This document shows, piece after piece, positions 11,196 to 24,184 of a DNA stretch of 64,000 bases. The notes beneath the pieces are model-generated. The model searched no databases and was not told the origin of the DNA. It was given only the letters and a program-made list of their open reading frames with translations. The DNA is taken from positions 76,874,461-76,938,460 of the forward strand of contig NC_092091.1 of assembly GCF_045679555.1 (NCBI RefSeq), written 5' to 3'. Within the stretch, counting starts at the first letter, position 1, and each line of letters opens with the position of its first letter. The DNA is from Salvelinus alpinus (Eukaryota; Chordata; Actinopteri; Salmoniformes; Salmonidae). The translations under genes were made by a program, and so were the position numbers.

Positions 11196-11438
11196 GAATG
11201 AGAGACAGAGACAGAGACACAGAGACAGACAGACAGACAGAGACAGAGAGAGACACAGAGAGACACATAGACAGAGAGAGACAGAGAGAGACAGAGAGAG
11301 ACAGAGAGAGACAGACGGACAGAGAGAGACAGACAGAGCGAGAGAGAGACAGAGCGAGAGAGAGACAGAGCGAGAGAGAGACAGAGCGAGAGAGACAGAG
11401 ACAGAGCGAGAGAGACAGAGACAGAGAGACAGAGAGAC

Positions 11439-11471
<33 letters not shown>

Positions 11472-11531
11472 CAGAGAGAGACAGAGAGAGACAGAGCGAG
11501 AGAGAGACAGAGCGAGAGAGAGACAGAGAGA
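11196..11531. repeat. (GAGACA)n / (CAGAGAGAGA)n microsatellite
   Basis: Long imperfect purine-rich tract with ACAGACAG and AGAGCGAGAGAG variants. Serine/leucine-rich ORFs in reverse are artefacts. Confidence 0.95.
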
Positions 11532-12012
11532 CTATGTGCACACTGCCCACAAAATGAGGTGGAAATTGAGCTGCACTTCCTAACCTCCTGTATGACCATA
11601 TTATAGACACATATTTCCCTCAGATTACACAGATACAAAGAATTCGAAAACAAACCCAATTTTGATAAACTCCCATATCTACGGGGTGAAATTCCACAGT
11701 GTGCCATCACAGCAGCAAGATGTGAGACCTGTTGCCACAAGAAAAGGTCAACCAGTGAAGAACAAACACCATTGTAAATACAACCCATATTTATTTTCCC
11801 TTTTGTACTTTAACCATTTGTACATTGTTACAACACTGTATATACATAATACGACATTTGTAATGTCTTTATTCTTTTGAAACTACTGTATGTGTAATGT
11901 TTACTGTTAATTTTTATTGTTTATTTCACTTTTGTATATTATCTACCTCACTTGCTTTGGCAATGTTAACACATGTTTCCCATGCCAATAAAGCCCCTTG
12001 AATTAAATTAAA
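11532..12012 (+). mobile_element. 3' end of a fish L1-like LINE
   Basis: A short C-terminal coding relic with L1-type cysteine/histidine features in more than one frame (ELHFLTSCM; FENKPNFDKLPY; PQCAITAARC) is followed by an AT-rich 3' UTR and the end CCAATAAAGCCCCTTGAATT, with an ATTAA tail. It is 5'-truncated and lies between two GA-rich microsatellites, an arrangement commonly seen for this family. Confidence 0.65.
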
Positions 12013-12251
12013 GAGAGAGAGAGAGAGACAGAATAGAGAGAGAAAGAGAGACAGAATAGAGAGAGAGACAGAATAGAGAGAGAGAGAGAGACAGAATAGA
12101 GAGAGAGAGAAAGAGAGAGAGAAAGAAAGAGAAAGAAAGAGAAAGAAAGAGAGAGAGAGAAAGAGAGAAAGAGAGAAAGAGAGAGAGAGAGAAAGAGAGA
12201 AAGAGAGAAAGAGAAAGAGAGAAAGAGAGAAAGAGAGAGAAAGAGAGAGAA

Positions 12252-12286
<35 letters not shown>

Positions 12287-12497
12287 CAGACACAGACACA
12301 GACACAGACACAGACACAGAGACAGAGACAGACAGACGGAGAGCGAGACAGAGAGAGAGAGGGAGAGAGAGAGAGACAGAGAGAGGGAGAGACAGAGAGA
12401 CAGAGAGAGAGAGAGAGAGACAGAGAGAGGGAGAGAGAGACAGAGAGAGGGAGAGAGAGACAGACAGAGAGGGAGAGAGAGACAGAGAGAGAGAGGG
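12013..12497. repeat. (GA)n / (GAAA)n / (CAGA)n microsatellite
   Basis: About 485 bp of GA-rich repeats with a (CAGA)n and (CACAGA)n block near 12250-12330. Non-coding. Confidence 0.95.
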
Positions 12498-12505
12498 GGT
12501 AGTAC

Positions 12506-12605
12506 CTCTGACACTATGGTCCACACCAGTTTCCTGGCCAGTATCACAGTGATGAAGATAGTCAGGTGGTAGTCCACCGTGATGAGGGCTGAGAAGCCCA
12601 CACAG
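12506..12605 (-). pseudogene. Possible orphan exon (hydrophobic peptide)
   Basis: Between a microsatellite and a minisatellite lies a 100-nt non-repetitive stretch whose minus strand reads CVGFSALITVDYHLTIFITV then ILARKLVWTIVSE, like one membrane helix. It is bounded by TAG|C upstream and GAG|GTACTA downstream. No neighbouring exon was found, so I regard it as a relic or chance; family not recognised. Confidence 0.3.
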
Positions 12606-12625
12606 CTACTGCTCCTAGATGTGCT

Positions 12626-13145
12626 GTTGGGAGTACTGGAGGACTGGAGTTGGGCTGTTGAGGGTACTGGAGGACTGGAGTTGGGCTGTTGGGGTACTGG
12701 AGGACTGGAGTTGGGCTGTTGGGGTACTGGAGGACTGGAGTTGGGCTGTTGGGGGTACTGGAGGACTGGAGTTGGGCTGTTGGGGGTACTGGAGGACTGG
12801 AGTTGGGCTGTTGAGGGTACTGGAGGACTGGAGTTGGGCTGTTGGGGGTACTGGAGGACTGGAGTTGGGCTGTTGGGGGTACTGGAGGACTGGAGTTGGG
12901 CTGTTGGGGGTACTGGAGGATTGGAGTTGGGCTGTTGGGGGTACTGGAGGACTGGAGTTGGGCTGTTGGGGGTACTGGAGTTGGGCTGTTGAGGGTACTG
13001 GAGGACTGGAGTTGGGCTGTTAAGGGTACTGGAGGACTGGAGTTGGGCTGTTGGGGTACTGGAGGACTGGAGTTGGGCTGTTGAGGGGACTGGAGTTGGG
13101 CTGTTGAGGGTACTGGAAGACTGGAGTTGTGCTGTTGAGGGTAAT
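12626..13145. repeat. 31-bp minisatellite
   Basis: About 16 copies of a 31-bp unit built on GGACTGGAGTTGGGCTGTTG plus GGGGTACT, with 1-bp length variants and one 12-bp deletion near 12970. Long ORFs in several frames are artefacts. Confidence 0.95.
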
Positions 13146-13149
13146 TGAG

Positions 13150-14001
13150 GACTTGCAAAGAAAAAGCCATATCTCAGACTGGCCAATAAGAAGAAAAGAT
13201 TAAGATGGGCAAAAGAACACAGACACTGAACAGAGGAACTCTGCCTAGAAGGCCAGCATCCCGGAGTCATCTCTTCACTGTTGACGTTGAGACTGGTGTT
13301 TTGCAGGTACTATTTAATGAAGCTGCCAGTTGAGGACTTGTGAGGCATCTGTTTATCAAACTAGACACTCTAATGTACTTGTCCTCTTACTCAGTTGTGC
13401 ACCGGGGCCTCCCACTCCTCTTTCTATTCTGCTTAGAGCCAGTTTGCTCTGTTCTCTGAAGGGAGTAGTACACAGCGTTGTACGAGATCTTCAGTTTCTT
13501 GACAATTTCTCGCATGGAACAGCCTTAATTTCTCAGAACAAGAATAGTCTGATGAGTTTGAGAAGAAAGGTCTTTGTTTCTTGCCATTTTGAGCCTGTAA
13601 ATCGTACCCACAAATGCTGATCCTCCAGATACTCAACTAGTCTAAAGAAGGCCAGTTTTATTGTTTTAAATCAGGACAACAGTTTTCAGCTGTGCTAACA
13701 TAATTGCAAAAGGGTTTTCTAATGATCAATTAGCCCTTTAAAATGATAAACTTGGATTAGCTAACACAACATGCCATTGGAACACAGCAGTGATGGTTGC
13801 TGATAATGGGCCTCTGTACGCCTATGTAGATATTCCATTTTAAAAAATCTACCGTTTCCAGCTACAATAGTCATTTACAACATTAACCATGTCTACACTG
13901 TGTTTCTGATCAATTTGATGTTATTTTAATAGACAAAAAAATAGCTTTTCTTTAAACAACAAGGACATTTCTAAGTGACCCCAAACTTTTGAACGGTAGT
14001 G
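13150..14001 (-). mobile_element. Tc1-like transposon, one end missing
   Basis: The right end is the family terminal repeat CCAAACTTTTGAACGGTAGTG followed by TA at 14002. Inside, on the minus strand, are pieces of a Tc1 helix-turn-helix transposase (13260-13590); 13150-13255 carries LRLANKKKRLRWAKEHR on the plus strand, in the opposite orientation, so the copy is rearranged. The left terminal repeat is lost against the 31-bp minisatellite. Confidence 0.75.
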
Positions 14002-14002
14002 T

Positions 14003-14222
14003 ACATCAAGCATCCATGAAGAGTTTTAATGAAGTTACATTACTGATGGTCACTAAGCAGTACTTCAGAACATACTATATACATCAACCATACCTGAAGA
14101 GTATTAATGAAGTTACATTACTGATGATCACTGATCAGTACCTCAAAACATACTATATACATCAAGCATACCTGAAGAGTTTCAATGAAGTTACATTACT
14201 GATGATCACTGATTATGAATTA
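14003..14222. repeat. 78-bp tandem repeat, 2.8 copies
   Basis: GAAGTTACATTACTGATG recurs at 14031, 14109 and 14187, exactly 78 bp apart, with ATACTATATACATCAA at unit joints. Confidence 0.9.
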
Positions 14223-14912
14223 TACTTTATCCAAACTAATGTGTTCAAAGTAATGAAGTCATTGAAACAAAATCACTATTAGAAGGTGTGATCAATTAAA
14301 AACAGATTTGAAGTCTACTTAGTAATCATTCTTGTTGAAGTTAATTATTTAAGATACCAATACATGTGTAATACCTGTATATGAAACAACAAATTATTCT
14401 CTAAATAAAAAATGACATTAAGATTAAAAAGTAAAAGGTCAAATAACAAATAAAAACAAATGGCAAGTCAACCACTAAATGATGCAGTACCTTCATAATC
14501 TGTGATTAAGGCATATCAAGCCCTACTGTAGGATAGATGGAAAAGTAAATGAGAAATATCATTATTATAATTGAAAATAAATAAACAATGTCAGACTAGC
14601 TCATGAGTTACCTGTATATTGTGTTAATAAGGTCAAGCTCAATCAACCTGTTAGCTATTTCATTATGGAACATCAGACCTGTAAATTGCTAAGAGGTCAT
14701 ATAGTTTATTAATGTATTTGTAAATATGACTTTCTGTGATCCAGTTGTGTATTTCCTGATCTGCACATTATTTCAACAACTCTGGGTGACTGCCTCCTTA
14801 TATTTTGATTCTGTGATGAAACCAGAATTGTTTCTGGTTGTCAAGTCTTTGAATGTTAAATGATATGTTAACATGTTGGTCAACAAGAGTCATTATATAC
14901 AGTAGAACTCCA
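14223..14912. other. Gene-downstream AT-rich sequence
   Basis: No ORF or repeat recognised; it lies just 3' of the GTPase gene on the minus strand. Confidence 0.4.
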
Positions 14913-14913
14913 C

Positions 14914-14919
14914 TTTATT
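14914..14919 (-). terminator. Poly(A) signal AATAAA of the GTPase gene
   Basis: The minus strand reads ATGAAATAAAGTGG, about 45 nt past the last frame-open codon (14965). It is the first canonical signal after the coding region, so it likely sets the transcript end. Confidence 0.6.
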
Positions 14920-14964
14920 TCATGTTGAAATCCGCTTTCAAGCTCTTCATTGCATTATGAGTTG

Positions 14965-17900
14965 TTAATGCCTTCCAGTCCTCTGGGATATCATGTACCC
15001 TTTACATGTCTCATATTCTCCATCTGTCAGGAGCGGTTTTAAAATGGAGAACTGGAAAGCCCCTCTTGTGCTGTAATCCTCTGACCCTTCACCTGTCTTC
15101 ACTTCATCAACCACATCAGGACCAATCATTTTGGTCACATAATCCTGTACAGCTGGTCGTAAGAGCTTAGAGAACTCCTCAGCTTTCTTAAAGGCACTGA
15201 TCTCGGTTATGAAACAAGTCTATGAACTCAGTAAGATACTTGTTCTTAGACTGTTCCAGACACTTCCTTGGGTCATTAACTTCAATGAAATCATTATGCA
15301 TCTTCTGGAACACTCTGGCTGCTCTGCCACAGATGTGTAGCTTCAGAGAAACCTCACATTCCTCACTGATTTTTACATTCTTGTTTTGTTCCAATGTTTC
15401 ATCAATCTTGTTCAGCAGCTCTTTGATGTAAGTATCATGGTAATCTGTTGTGTTTTCCACCTTCTGTGTTATAAACAAATGACACTGTGTTATGATGTCA
15501 TCACACAACTCTTGTAGTTTCTTCCTGTAATGGTCGATGTCCCAGTGCTTAACTAAGCTATCAACCCTCTCCGCTAAACCCCCAGATTCCACAGCAAATT
15601 CTCTTTTACCACAATCCACCAGATTGTTTCCAACCACCATACTATTGACATGACTCCCCCTTGTTGATAGATTTCCACTTAACATGATAAAGGCATCTTG
15701 AGCCACATCTCTTCTTGGGAGTCCTCTGAAGTGCATATCAGACAGAGTTTTCTTCCACATGTTTTCAAACTCTTTACGGAGTTCCTTATCTGATAGAACA
15801 GATTCTTTCTTTCTACAGTTCTGTAGCAGAGTCAGAATCTTTCTCTCCATTGTATTTGCCTGAGAGCTCTTGTTGTTTAGTTTGGCCATTCCTTCTTTGA
15901 TTTCAACAACTCCTTGCAGTTTGTTCTTCACTGTGTTTTCTATCTCTTTTCTCAGAGTTTTGGCACTGGACACAAAGTCCTCCTTGTATTTTTCCACCAG
16001 ATTGACATGGCCATCTTCCTTTTCAAAGTATTTTACTAGATTGTCTTGGATTTTCTTTTCTCCCAATGACAGTTTCCCAGATGCTTCTATCATCAAGTCT
16101 TGTAGCACATCTCTTATGGACCTCTGGGGATGTTGATCTGTCATGACAATATTGGATATTTTAGTTTCAGCACTCACCATCCATGTATACATCTCCTTCT
16201 GGATGGCCCATTCCCAACCATTGTACTCAGAGCATAATCTGGAGTACGCATCTGCATCCAAGCTGTTCCTGAAACTAAAGATGAATTTCTCAAATTTCAC
16301 TGCCTCCCACAAGCTTTGTGTCCACTTCAGGAAATGTGTCATGTCATCATTTCTCTGGCAGATTCTGAAATCTTTCATCAAGGTCTTCTTGAAGCTGTAC
16401 ACAGCCTCACTGTATCCAGCATTGACTGGAGCCATCGGGGGAGTCCCATTCCAGAGTCCTGGGATGTAGCAGCTGCTTGTGTCTGGATCATACTTCATCA
16501 CATCAGTGAACTTAGTGATATTCTCATTCTTCTCCATTCTGGCTGCTGCCTGGGTCATTTCATTCAACTGTTCGAACAACTTCTTTCTGTCCCTCATGTT
16601 GTTGTCATAAGCAGACATGTCTGACACATTCTGGTGCACAAAATGACATATCGGCTTCTTCCCCACTTCCTTCATCCTGATAAAAGCATGAACAACAATC
16701 TGTAGAATGTCTTTCATCTCTGTGTTGTTCTCCATGGAGATGTTGATAATTGTGACATCACTGAGTCCTATCACCAGTGTTGCCAGTTCATTGTCATGTT
16801 CATAGCTATCATCTAGTTGAGCCAACTCTGGTGATTTCAACCCCTCTGTGTCAATGACCATGATGAAGTCACATTTCAGCTCCTCCTTGAGGTCTTTGTT
16901 GACTTTAATCAGTAGCATGAAGGCGCCTCTGGTGCATCTTCCACTGCTGACAGCAAACTGGACCCCAAACATGGTGTTGAGGAGAGTGGACTTCCCTGTG
17001 CTTTGGACCCCTAAAACTGTGACCACCCGGATCTTGCTGTTAGAGTCCACAAGAGTATGAAGCTGAGTCAGAACAGCTGATATCCACTTCAGAGGGATAT
17101 TTGATGCATCTCCATCCAGAAGCTCAATGGGGAAACCATCCAACAGCATCTGAGCACACAATCCAGGGAGATGCTCCATCTGTTTCCTTTGAGGACTGTC
17201 TCCAGGGAGGGAGCAGGCAGACTCATATAAATGGCCCAACTCACGCAGGAAGTGTTCAAGTCCCAAGGAACAGTCAGACAATTTCTTATCCAAATCTTTA
17301 ATGTCGTCTTTTGTCTCCCGAGAATTTTGGCAAAAATCTTTGTACCGGTCCCTCAAAGCAGACAGATTCTGACGTGACAGATTGTCCAGATTTATCCGCA
17401 TCCATTTGAGGAAATAGGAACGCTCCGCTCCTGAACCTGACAATCCTGAAATGAAGCTTGCCATTGCATCTGACATGTCACATGTATATTGTTTCTTTCT
17501 CAGCTCTTCCTCCTTTTTCTTCAGAGAGTTCTTGTAGTGTTCAATGTTTTGATCCCCTGCTTTTCTCAGTCTACATCTCTCTTTCTCCAACTGGGAAAGC
17601 TCTTTCCAGATTTTCCCTTGTAAGGGTAGCTGTTGGTCTTTGAATTGAATTGTGTCTTTGATGCTCCTAGTGATTTCATCTGCCATCTTCCTGGAATTCT
17701 GACACTCATCACTGTCTTCATCAACCAGAATCCCCATCTGATGAGCCACGGTAACCATGTTTTCAATTGTCAATCTGTTTTTTCTATTTTCGATGATGTC
17801 ACCCACAGATGACTGCAGGGTTTTGACAAATTCTGCATCATTCTGCTTTTTCTTCTTAATCACACATGTTGGGTTGATACTGTAGTTTGTGATCATTTTC

Positions 17901-18819
17901 TTCAATGTTTCCACCCTGAAGGTTTTTTTCTGAGAGTTGACGACCAGAAATAACTCTGCTTTTGTGATTTTTCCTTCCAAAACCTTGAGATCTGCCTCAA
18001 AATTATCAATGAAAATGTAAACTGCAGCTGATGTTTGACACAGAAAGGAGAACTGTGTTTCAAAGGACCTGATGTCTCCTCTGAGATTGGCAACAGACAC
18101 AGGCTTAGTGAACATGTCTATGTTTCTGTTCCCACATGGAAAGTACCAGCTGATTTCAACCAGTCCATTTGAGATTTGACGAGAGACAGTGCCACAGTCC
18201 ATATCATGATGAACAAATGTATCATGGTACTGTTGAGGGTTCCTCAGCAACTTGTTCAAAATATGAGACTTGGACAAGCTGCTCTCTCCTATCCTAACAA
18301 AGGACACCATAGGAATATCAGAGATAACAATTCTCTCCTCAACAAAAGCCTTTGTGGCCATTTGGGAAGAGGGTCTAAATTTCCTCACTATGTCCCTCAA
18401 GGCCCACAGCATCAAAGTGCTTTGTTCTGTGTCACAGTTGGGCAGCAGCAGAGGAACAGCAAACTGACACATGGACATTTTCTGGACCATCTCCTGCTGC
18501 AGGAAACCATCTGAACACAGAAACAGGGCAGTTATCAGGTCCAGTGGATTAATGACATTGCTGTTATCAGTGTCAGTGTCCAGGTTGTCTACACCACAAT
18601 AGGAAACCTCCTGGTCAGTGGTCAGACATTTCACACTCCTAGCATTCACATTTGCCATCATTAATTTCTTAAGGAAGGCCCCTGGAAGTGACTGCATAGT
18701 GGTAAGAGGTTCATCTGATGTAGTATCAGCATTTATCTCAAGGACAGAACTTAACATCAGCTTGTTTTCATAATGATCTTCTAGTCCAGTCTTTGACAAC
18801 AGCTCCCTGAGACAAGGTC
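14965..18819 (-). CDS. Very large inducible GTPase (VLIG/GVIN/URGCP-like), giant last exon, frameshifted near the end
   Basis: One exon codes for over 1200 residues of a VLIG-type GTPase, a cytosolic, interferon-linked family. It starts after an acceptor (TTTCATTTCTATTTACAG|GA, phase 1); the ATG at 18847 lies in the intron. Numbering from that ATG: residues 90-170 hold family text (LDLITALFLCSDGFLQQEMV, CQFAVPLLLPNCDTEQSTLM); a basic coiled stretch spans about 400-480; the P-loop GVQSTGKSTLLN is near 612-623; a switch DTEGLKSPEL is near 664; the helical C-terminal part follows. The open frame stops at 15188, where a TTT run (15190-15192) has one base more than the continuing frame needs. Past it the +1 frame stays open to 14965 with family-like text (AEEFSKLLRPAVQDYVTKMI). 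It may be a pseudogene, an allele with a shorter tail, or a sequence error. Confidence 0.85.
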
Positions 18820-19154
18820 CTGTAAATAGAAATGAAAAGAGAGCCATGATTACAAATCCTCTTCAACGTGTCGCAGAAAAGCAGACTAAAGGTGTTTACA
18901 CTGTACTTTGGATGAAGTTAAAGCAAGCAGAGGCAGACCATCTCTGTGACACAGTGACTCACAGAAATGGAAGCAAACATGTGAATTCAGATACAGTTTG
19001 AGCTGTGAATCCGTTAAGCTCCTTAACTCCTAAGGAAGCTGTTATGAGATCAGATAAGGTATGGTAATTTCTGTTTGGTTTAATTTTGGAAGCAAACATT
19101 TTTCTGAAACACCAATGAAATATCCATTAAATGGAGAAATTGTCAGCTAACTGT

Positions 19155-22100
19155 TTATTGTGATAGAACTATATCAGTATCTTTATACATTACAGCATAG
19201 AATAAAGATACAATAACATGTCCTGTTTCTAGAACTATATCAGTATCTCTATACATTACAGCATGGAATAAAGGTACAATAACAGGTCCTGTTTCTAGAA
19301 CTATATCAGTATCTCTATACATTACAGCATGGAATAAAGGTACAATAACATGTCCTGTTTCTAGATCTATATCAGTATCTCTATACATTACAGAATGGAA
19401 TAAAGGTACAATAACATGTCCTGTTTCTAGATCTATATCAGTATCTCTATACATTACAGCATGGAATAAAGGTACAATAACATGTCCTGTTTCTAGCTAT
19501 ATCAGTATCTCTATACATTACAGCATAGAATAAAGATACAATAACATGTCATGTTTCTAGATCTATATCAGTATCTCTATACATTACAGCATGAATAAAG
19601 GTACAATAACATGTCCTGTTTCTAGCTATATCAGTATCTCTATACATTACAGCATGGAATAAAGGTACAATAACATGTCCTGTTTCTAGAACTATATCAG
19701 TATCTCTATACATTACAGCATGGAATAAAGGTACAATAACATGTCCTGTTTCTAGATCTATATCAGTATCTCTATACATTACAGCATGGAATAAAGGTAC
19801 AATAACATGTCCTGTTTCTAGAACTATATCAGTATCTCTATACATTACAGCATGGAATAAAGGTACAATAACAGGTCCTGTTTCTAGAACTATATCAGTA
19901 TCTCTATACATTACAGCATGGAATAAAGGTACAATAACAGGTCCTGTTTCTAGAACTATATCAGTATCTTTATACATTACAGCATAGAATAAAGATACAA
20001 TAACATGTCCTGTTTCTAGAACTATATGAGTATCTCTATACATTACAGCATGGAATAAAGGTACAATAACATGTCCTGTTTCTAGAACTATATCAGTATC
20101 TCTATACATTACAGCATAGAATAAAGATACAATAACATGTCCTGTTTCTAGATCTATATCAGTATCTCTATACATTACAGCATGGAATAAAGGTACAATA
20201 ACAGGTCCTGTTTCTAGAACTATATCAGTATCTCTATACATTACAGCATGGAATAAAGGTACAATAACAGGTCCTGTTTCTAGATCTATATCAGTATCTC
20301 TATACATTACAGCATGGAATAAAGGTACAATAACATGTCCTGTTTCTAGAACTATATCAGTATCTCTATACATTACAGCATGGAATAAAGGTACAATAAC
20401 AGGTCCTGTTTCTAGAACTATATCACTATCTCTATACATTACAGTATGGAATAAAGGTACAATAACATGTCCTGTTTCTAGAACTATATCAGTATCTCTA
20501 TACATTACAGCATGGAATAAAGGTACAATAACAGGTCCTGTTTCTAGATCTATATCAGTATCTCTATACATTACAGCATGGAATAAAGGTATAATAACAT
20601 GTCCTGTTTCTAGAACTATATCAGTATCTCTATACATTACAGCATGGAATAAAGGTACAATAACATGTCCTGTTTCTAGAACTATATCAGTATCTCTATA
20701 AATTACAGCATGGAATAAAGGTACAATAACATGTCCTGTTTCTAGAACTATATCAGTATCTCTATACATTACAGCATGGAATAAAGATACAATAACATGT
20801 CCTGTTTCTAGAACTATATCAGTATCTCTATACATTACAGCATAGAATAAAGATACAATAACATGTCCTGTTTCTAGAACTATATCAGTATCTCTATACA
20901 TTACAGCATGGAATAAAGGTACAATAACATGTCCTGTTTCTAGAACTATATCAGTATCTCTATACATTACAGCATAGAATAAAGATACAATAACATGTCC
21001 TGTTTCTAGATCTATATCAGTATCTCTATACATTACAGCATGGAATAAAGGTACAAGAACAGGTCCTGTTTCTAGAACTATATCAGTATCTCTATACATT
21101 ACAGCATGGAATAAAGGTACAATAACATGTCCTGTTTCTAGAACTATATCAGTATCTCTATACATTACAGCATGGAATAAAGGTACAATAACATGTCCTG
21201 TTTCTAGAACTATATCAGTATCTCTATACATTACAGCATGGAATAAAGGTACAATAACATGTCCTGTTTCTAGAACTATATCAGTATCTCTATACATTAC
21301 AGCATGGAATAAAGGTACAATAACATGTCCTGTTTCTAGAACTATATCAGTATCTCTATACATTACAGCATGGAATAAAGGTACAATAACATGTCCTGTT
21401 TCTAGAACTATATCAGTATCTCTATACATTACAGCATGGAATAAAGGTACAATAGCATGTCCTGTTTCTAGATCTATATCAGTATCTCTATACATTACAG
21501 CATGGAATAAAGGTACAATAACATGTCCTGTTTCTAGATCTATATCAGTATCTCTATACATTACAGCATGGAATAAAGGTACAATAACATGTCCTGTTTC
21601 TAGAACTATATCAGTATCTCTATACATTACAGCATGGAATAAAGGTACAATAACATGTCCTGTTTCTAGAACTATATCAGTATCTCTATACATTACATCA
21701 TGGAATAAAGGTACAATAACATGTCCTGTTTCTAGAACTATATCAGTATCTCTATACATTACAACATGGAATAAAGGTACAATAACATGTCCTGTTTCTA
21801 GAACTATATCAGTATCTCTATACATTACAGCATGGAATAAAGGTACAATAACATGTCCTGTTTCTAGATCTATATCAGTATCTCTATACATTACAGCATG
21901 GAATAAAGTTACAATAACAGGTCCTGTTTCTAGAACTATATCAGTATCTCTATACATTACAGTATGGAATAAAGGTACAATAACATGTCCTGTTTCTAGA
22001 ACTATATCAGTATCTCTATACATTACAGTATGGAATAAAGGTACAATAACATGTCCTGTTTCTAGAACTATATCAGTATCTCTATACATTACAGTATGGA

Positions 22101-23908
22101 ATAAAGGTACAATAACATGTCCTGTTTCTAGAACTATATCAGTATCTCTATACATTACAGTATGGAATAAAGGTACAATAACATGTCCTGTTTCTAGAAC
22201 TATATCAGTATCTCTATACATTACAGTATGGAATAAAGGTACAATAACATGTCCTGTTTCTAGAACTATATCAGTATCTCTATACATTACAGCATGGAAT
22301 AAAGGTACAATAACATGTCCTGTTTCTAGATCTATATCAGTATCTCTATACATTACAGTATGGAATAAAGGTACAATAACATGTCCTGTTTCTAGAACTA
22401 TATCAGTATCTCTTTACATTACAGCATGGAATAAAGGTACAATAACATGTCCTGTTTCTAGAACTATATCAGTATCTCTATACATTACAGCATGGAATAA
22501 AGGTACAATAACATGTCCTGTTTCTAGAGCTATATCAGTATCTCTATACATTACAGCATGGAATAAAGGTACAATAACATGTCCTGTTTCTAGAACTATA
22601 TCAGTATCTCTATACATTACAGCATGGAATAAAGGTACAATAACATGTCCTGTTTCTAGATCTATATCAGTATCTCTATACATTACAGCATGGAATAAAG
22701 GTACAATAACATGTCCTGTTTCTAGAACTATATCAGTATCTCTATACATTACAGCATGGAATAAAGGTACAATAACATGTCCTGTTTCTAGATCTATATC
22801 AGTATCTCTATACATTACAGCATGGAATAAAGGTACAATAACATGTCCTGTTTCTAGAACTATATCAGTATCTCTATACATTACAGCATGGAATAAAGGT
22901 ACAATAACATGTCCTGTTTCGAGAGCTATATCAGTATATATACATTACAGCATGGAATAAAGGTACAATAACATGTCCTGTTTCTAGATCTATATCAGTA
23001 TCTCTATACATTACAGCATAGAATAAAGGTACAATAACAGGTCCTGTTTCTAGAACTATATCAGTATCTCTATACATTACAGCATGGAATAAAGGTACAA
23101 TAACATGTCCTGTTTCTAGAACTATATCAGTATCTCTATACATTACAGCATGGAATAAAGGTACAATAACATGTCCTGTTTCTAGAACTATATCAGTATC
23201 TCTATACATTACAGCATGGAATAAAGGTACAATAACATGTCCTGTTTCTAGAACTATATCAGTATCTCTATACATTACAGCATGGAATAAAGGTACAATA
23301 ACATGTCCTGTTTCTAGAACTATATCAGTATCTCTATACATTACAGCATGGAATAAAGGTACAATAACATGTCCTGTTTCTAGATCTATATCAGTATCTC
23401 TATACATTACAGCATGGAATAAAGGTACAATAACATGTCCTGTTTCTATAACTATATCAGTATCTCTATACATTACAGCAAGGAATAAAGATACAATCAC
23501 ATGTCCTGTTTCTAGATCTATATCAGTATCTCTATACATTACAGCAAGGAATAAAGATACAATAACATGTCCTGTTTCTAGATCTATATCAGTATCTCTA
23601 TACATTACAGCATGGAATAAAGGTACAATAACAGGTCCTGTTTCTAGATCTATATCAGTATCTCTATACATTACAGCATGGAATAAAGGTACAATAACAT
23701 GTCCTGTTTCTAGATCTATATCAGTATCTCTATACATTACAGCATGGAATAAAGGTACAATAACATGTCCTGTTTCTAGATCTATATGAGTATCTCTATA
23801 CATTACAGCATGGAATAAAGGTACAATAACATGTCCTGTTTCTAGAGCTATATCAGTATCTCTATACATTACAGCATGGAATAAAGGTACAATAACAGGT
23901 CCTGTTTG
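19155..23908. repeat. 66-bp satellite array (about 72 copies) in the last intron
   Basis: The unit is 66 bp (CTATATCAGTATCTCTATAC, then ATTACAGCATGGAATAAAGG, then TACAATAACATGTCCTGTTT plus TCTAGA/T). Because 66 is a multiple of three and one frame lacks stops, the minus strand shows a 934-codon ORF of 22-residue repeats (MYRDTDIVLETGHVIVPLFH). Out-of-frame units at about 19500, 19600, 22360-22410 and 22930 break it. There is no splice context, so I call it non-coding. Units differ at a few fixed sites (AACTATA/ATCTATA, ACATGT/ACAGGT). Confidence 0.95.
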
Positions 23909-23994
23909 TGTAGTGTGAGGCAGCCTGATATACAAGTAGTGTACAAGCCCTGGACAGGATGATAGTATATCACAGAGCCTTACCACCAATATAT

Positions 23995-24184
23995 CTCCTT
24001 AATGCTGAGTGCCAAGCAAAGTCTCATTTAGTCTCCTTAATGTTGAGTGCCAAGCAGAGACTCATTTAGTCTCCTTAATGCTGAGTGCCAAGCAGAGACT
24101 CATTTAGTCTCCTTAATGCTGAGTGCCAAGCAGAGACTCATTTAGTTTCCTTAATGCTGAGTGCCAAGCAGAGACTCATTTAGT
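23995..24184 (-). repeat. 38-bp tandem repeat derived from a SINE body
   Basis: Five copies of a 38-bp unit (CTCCTTAATGCTGAGTGCCA, then AGCAGAGACTCATTTAGT), spaced exactly 38 bp. The last copy runs straight into the rest of a tRNA-derived SINE, whose body it matches. Confidence 0.85.

Noticed and set aside
10743..13270. Long Ser/Leu/Arg-rich ORFs on both strands
   Set aside because: They are translations of GA-, CAGA- and 31-bp repeats and occur in several frames at once.
19549..22353. A 934-codon ORF as a repeat-rich protein gene
   Set aside because: It is a 66-bp satellite with a length divisible by three; other units are out of frame, there is no splice or start context, and it sits in an intron.
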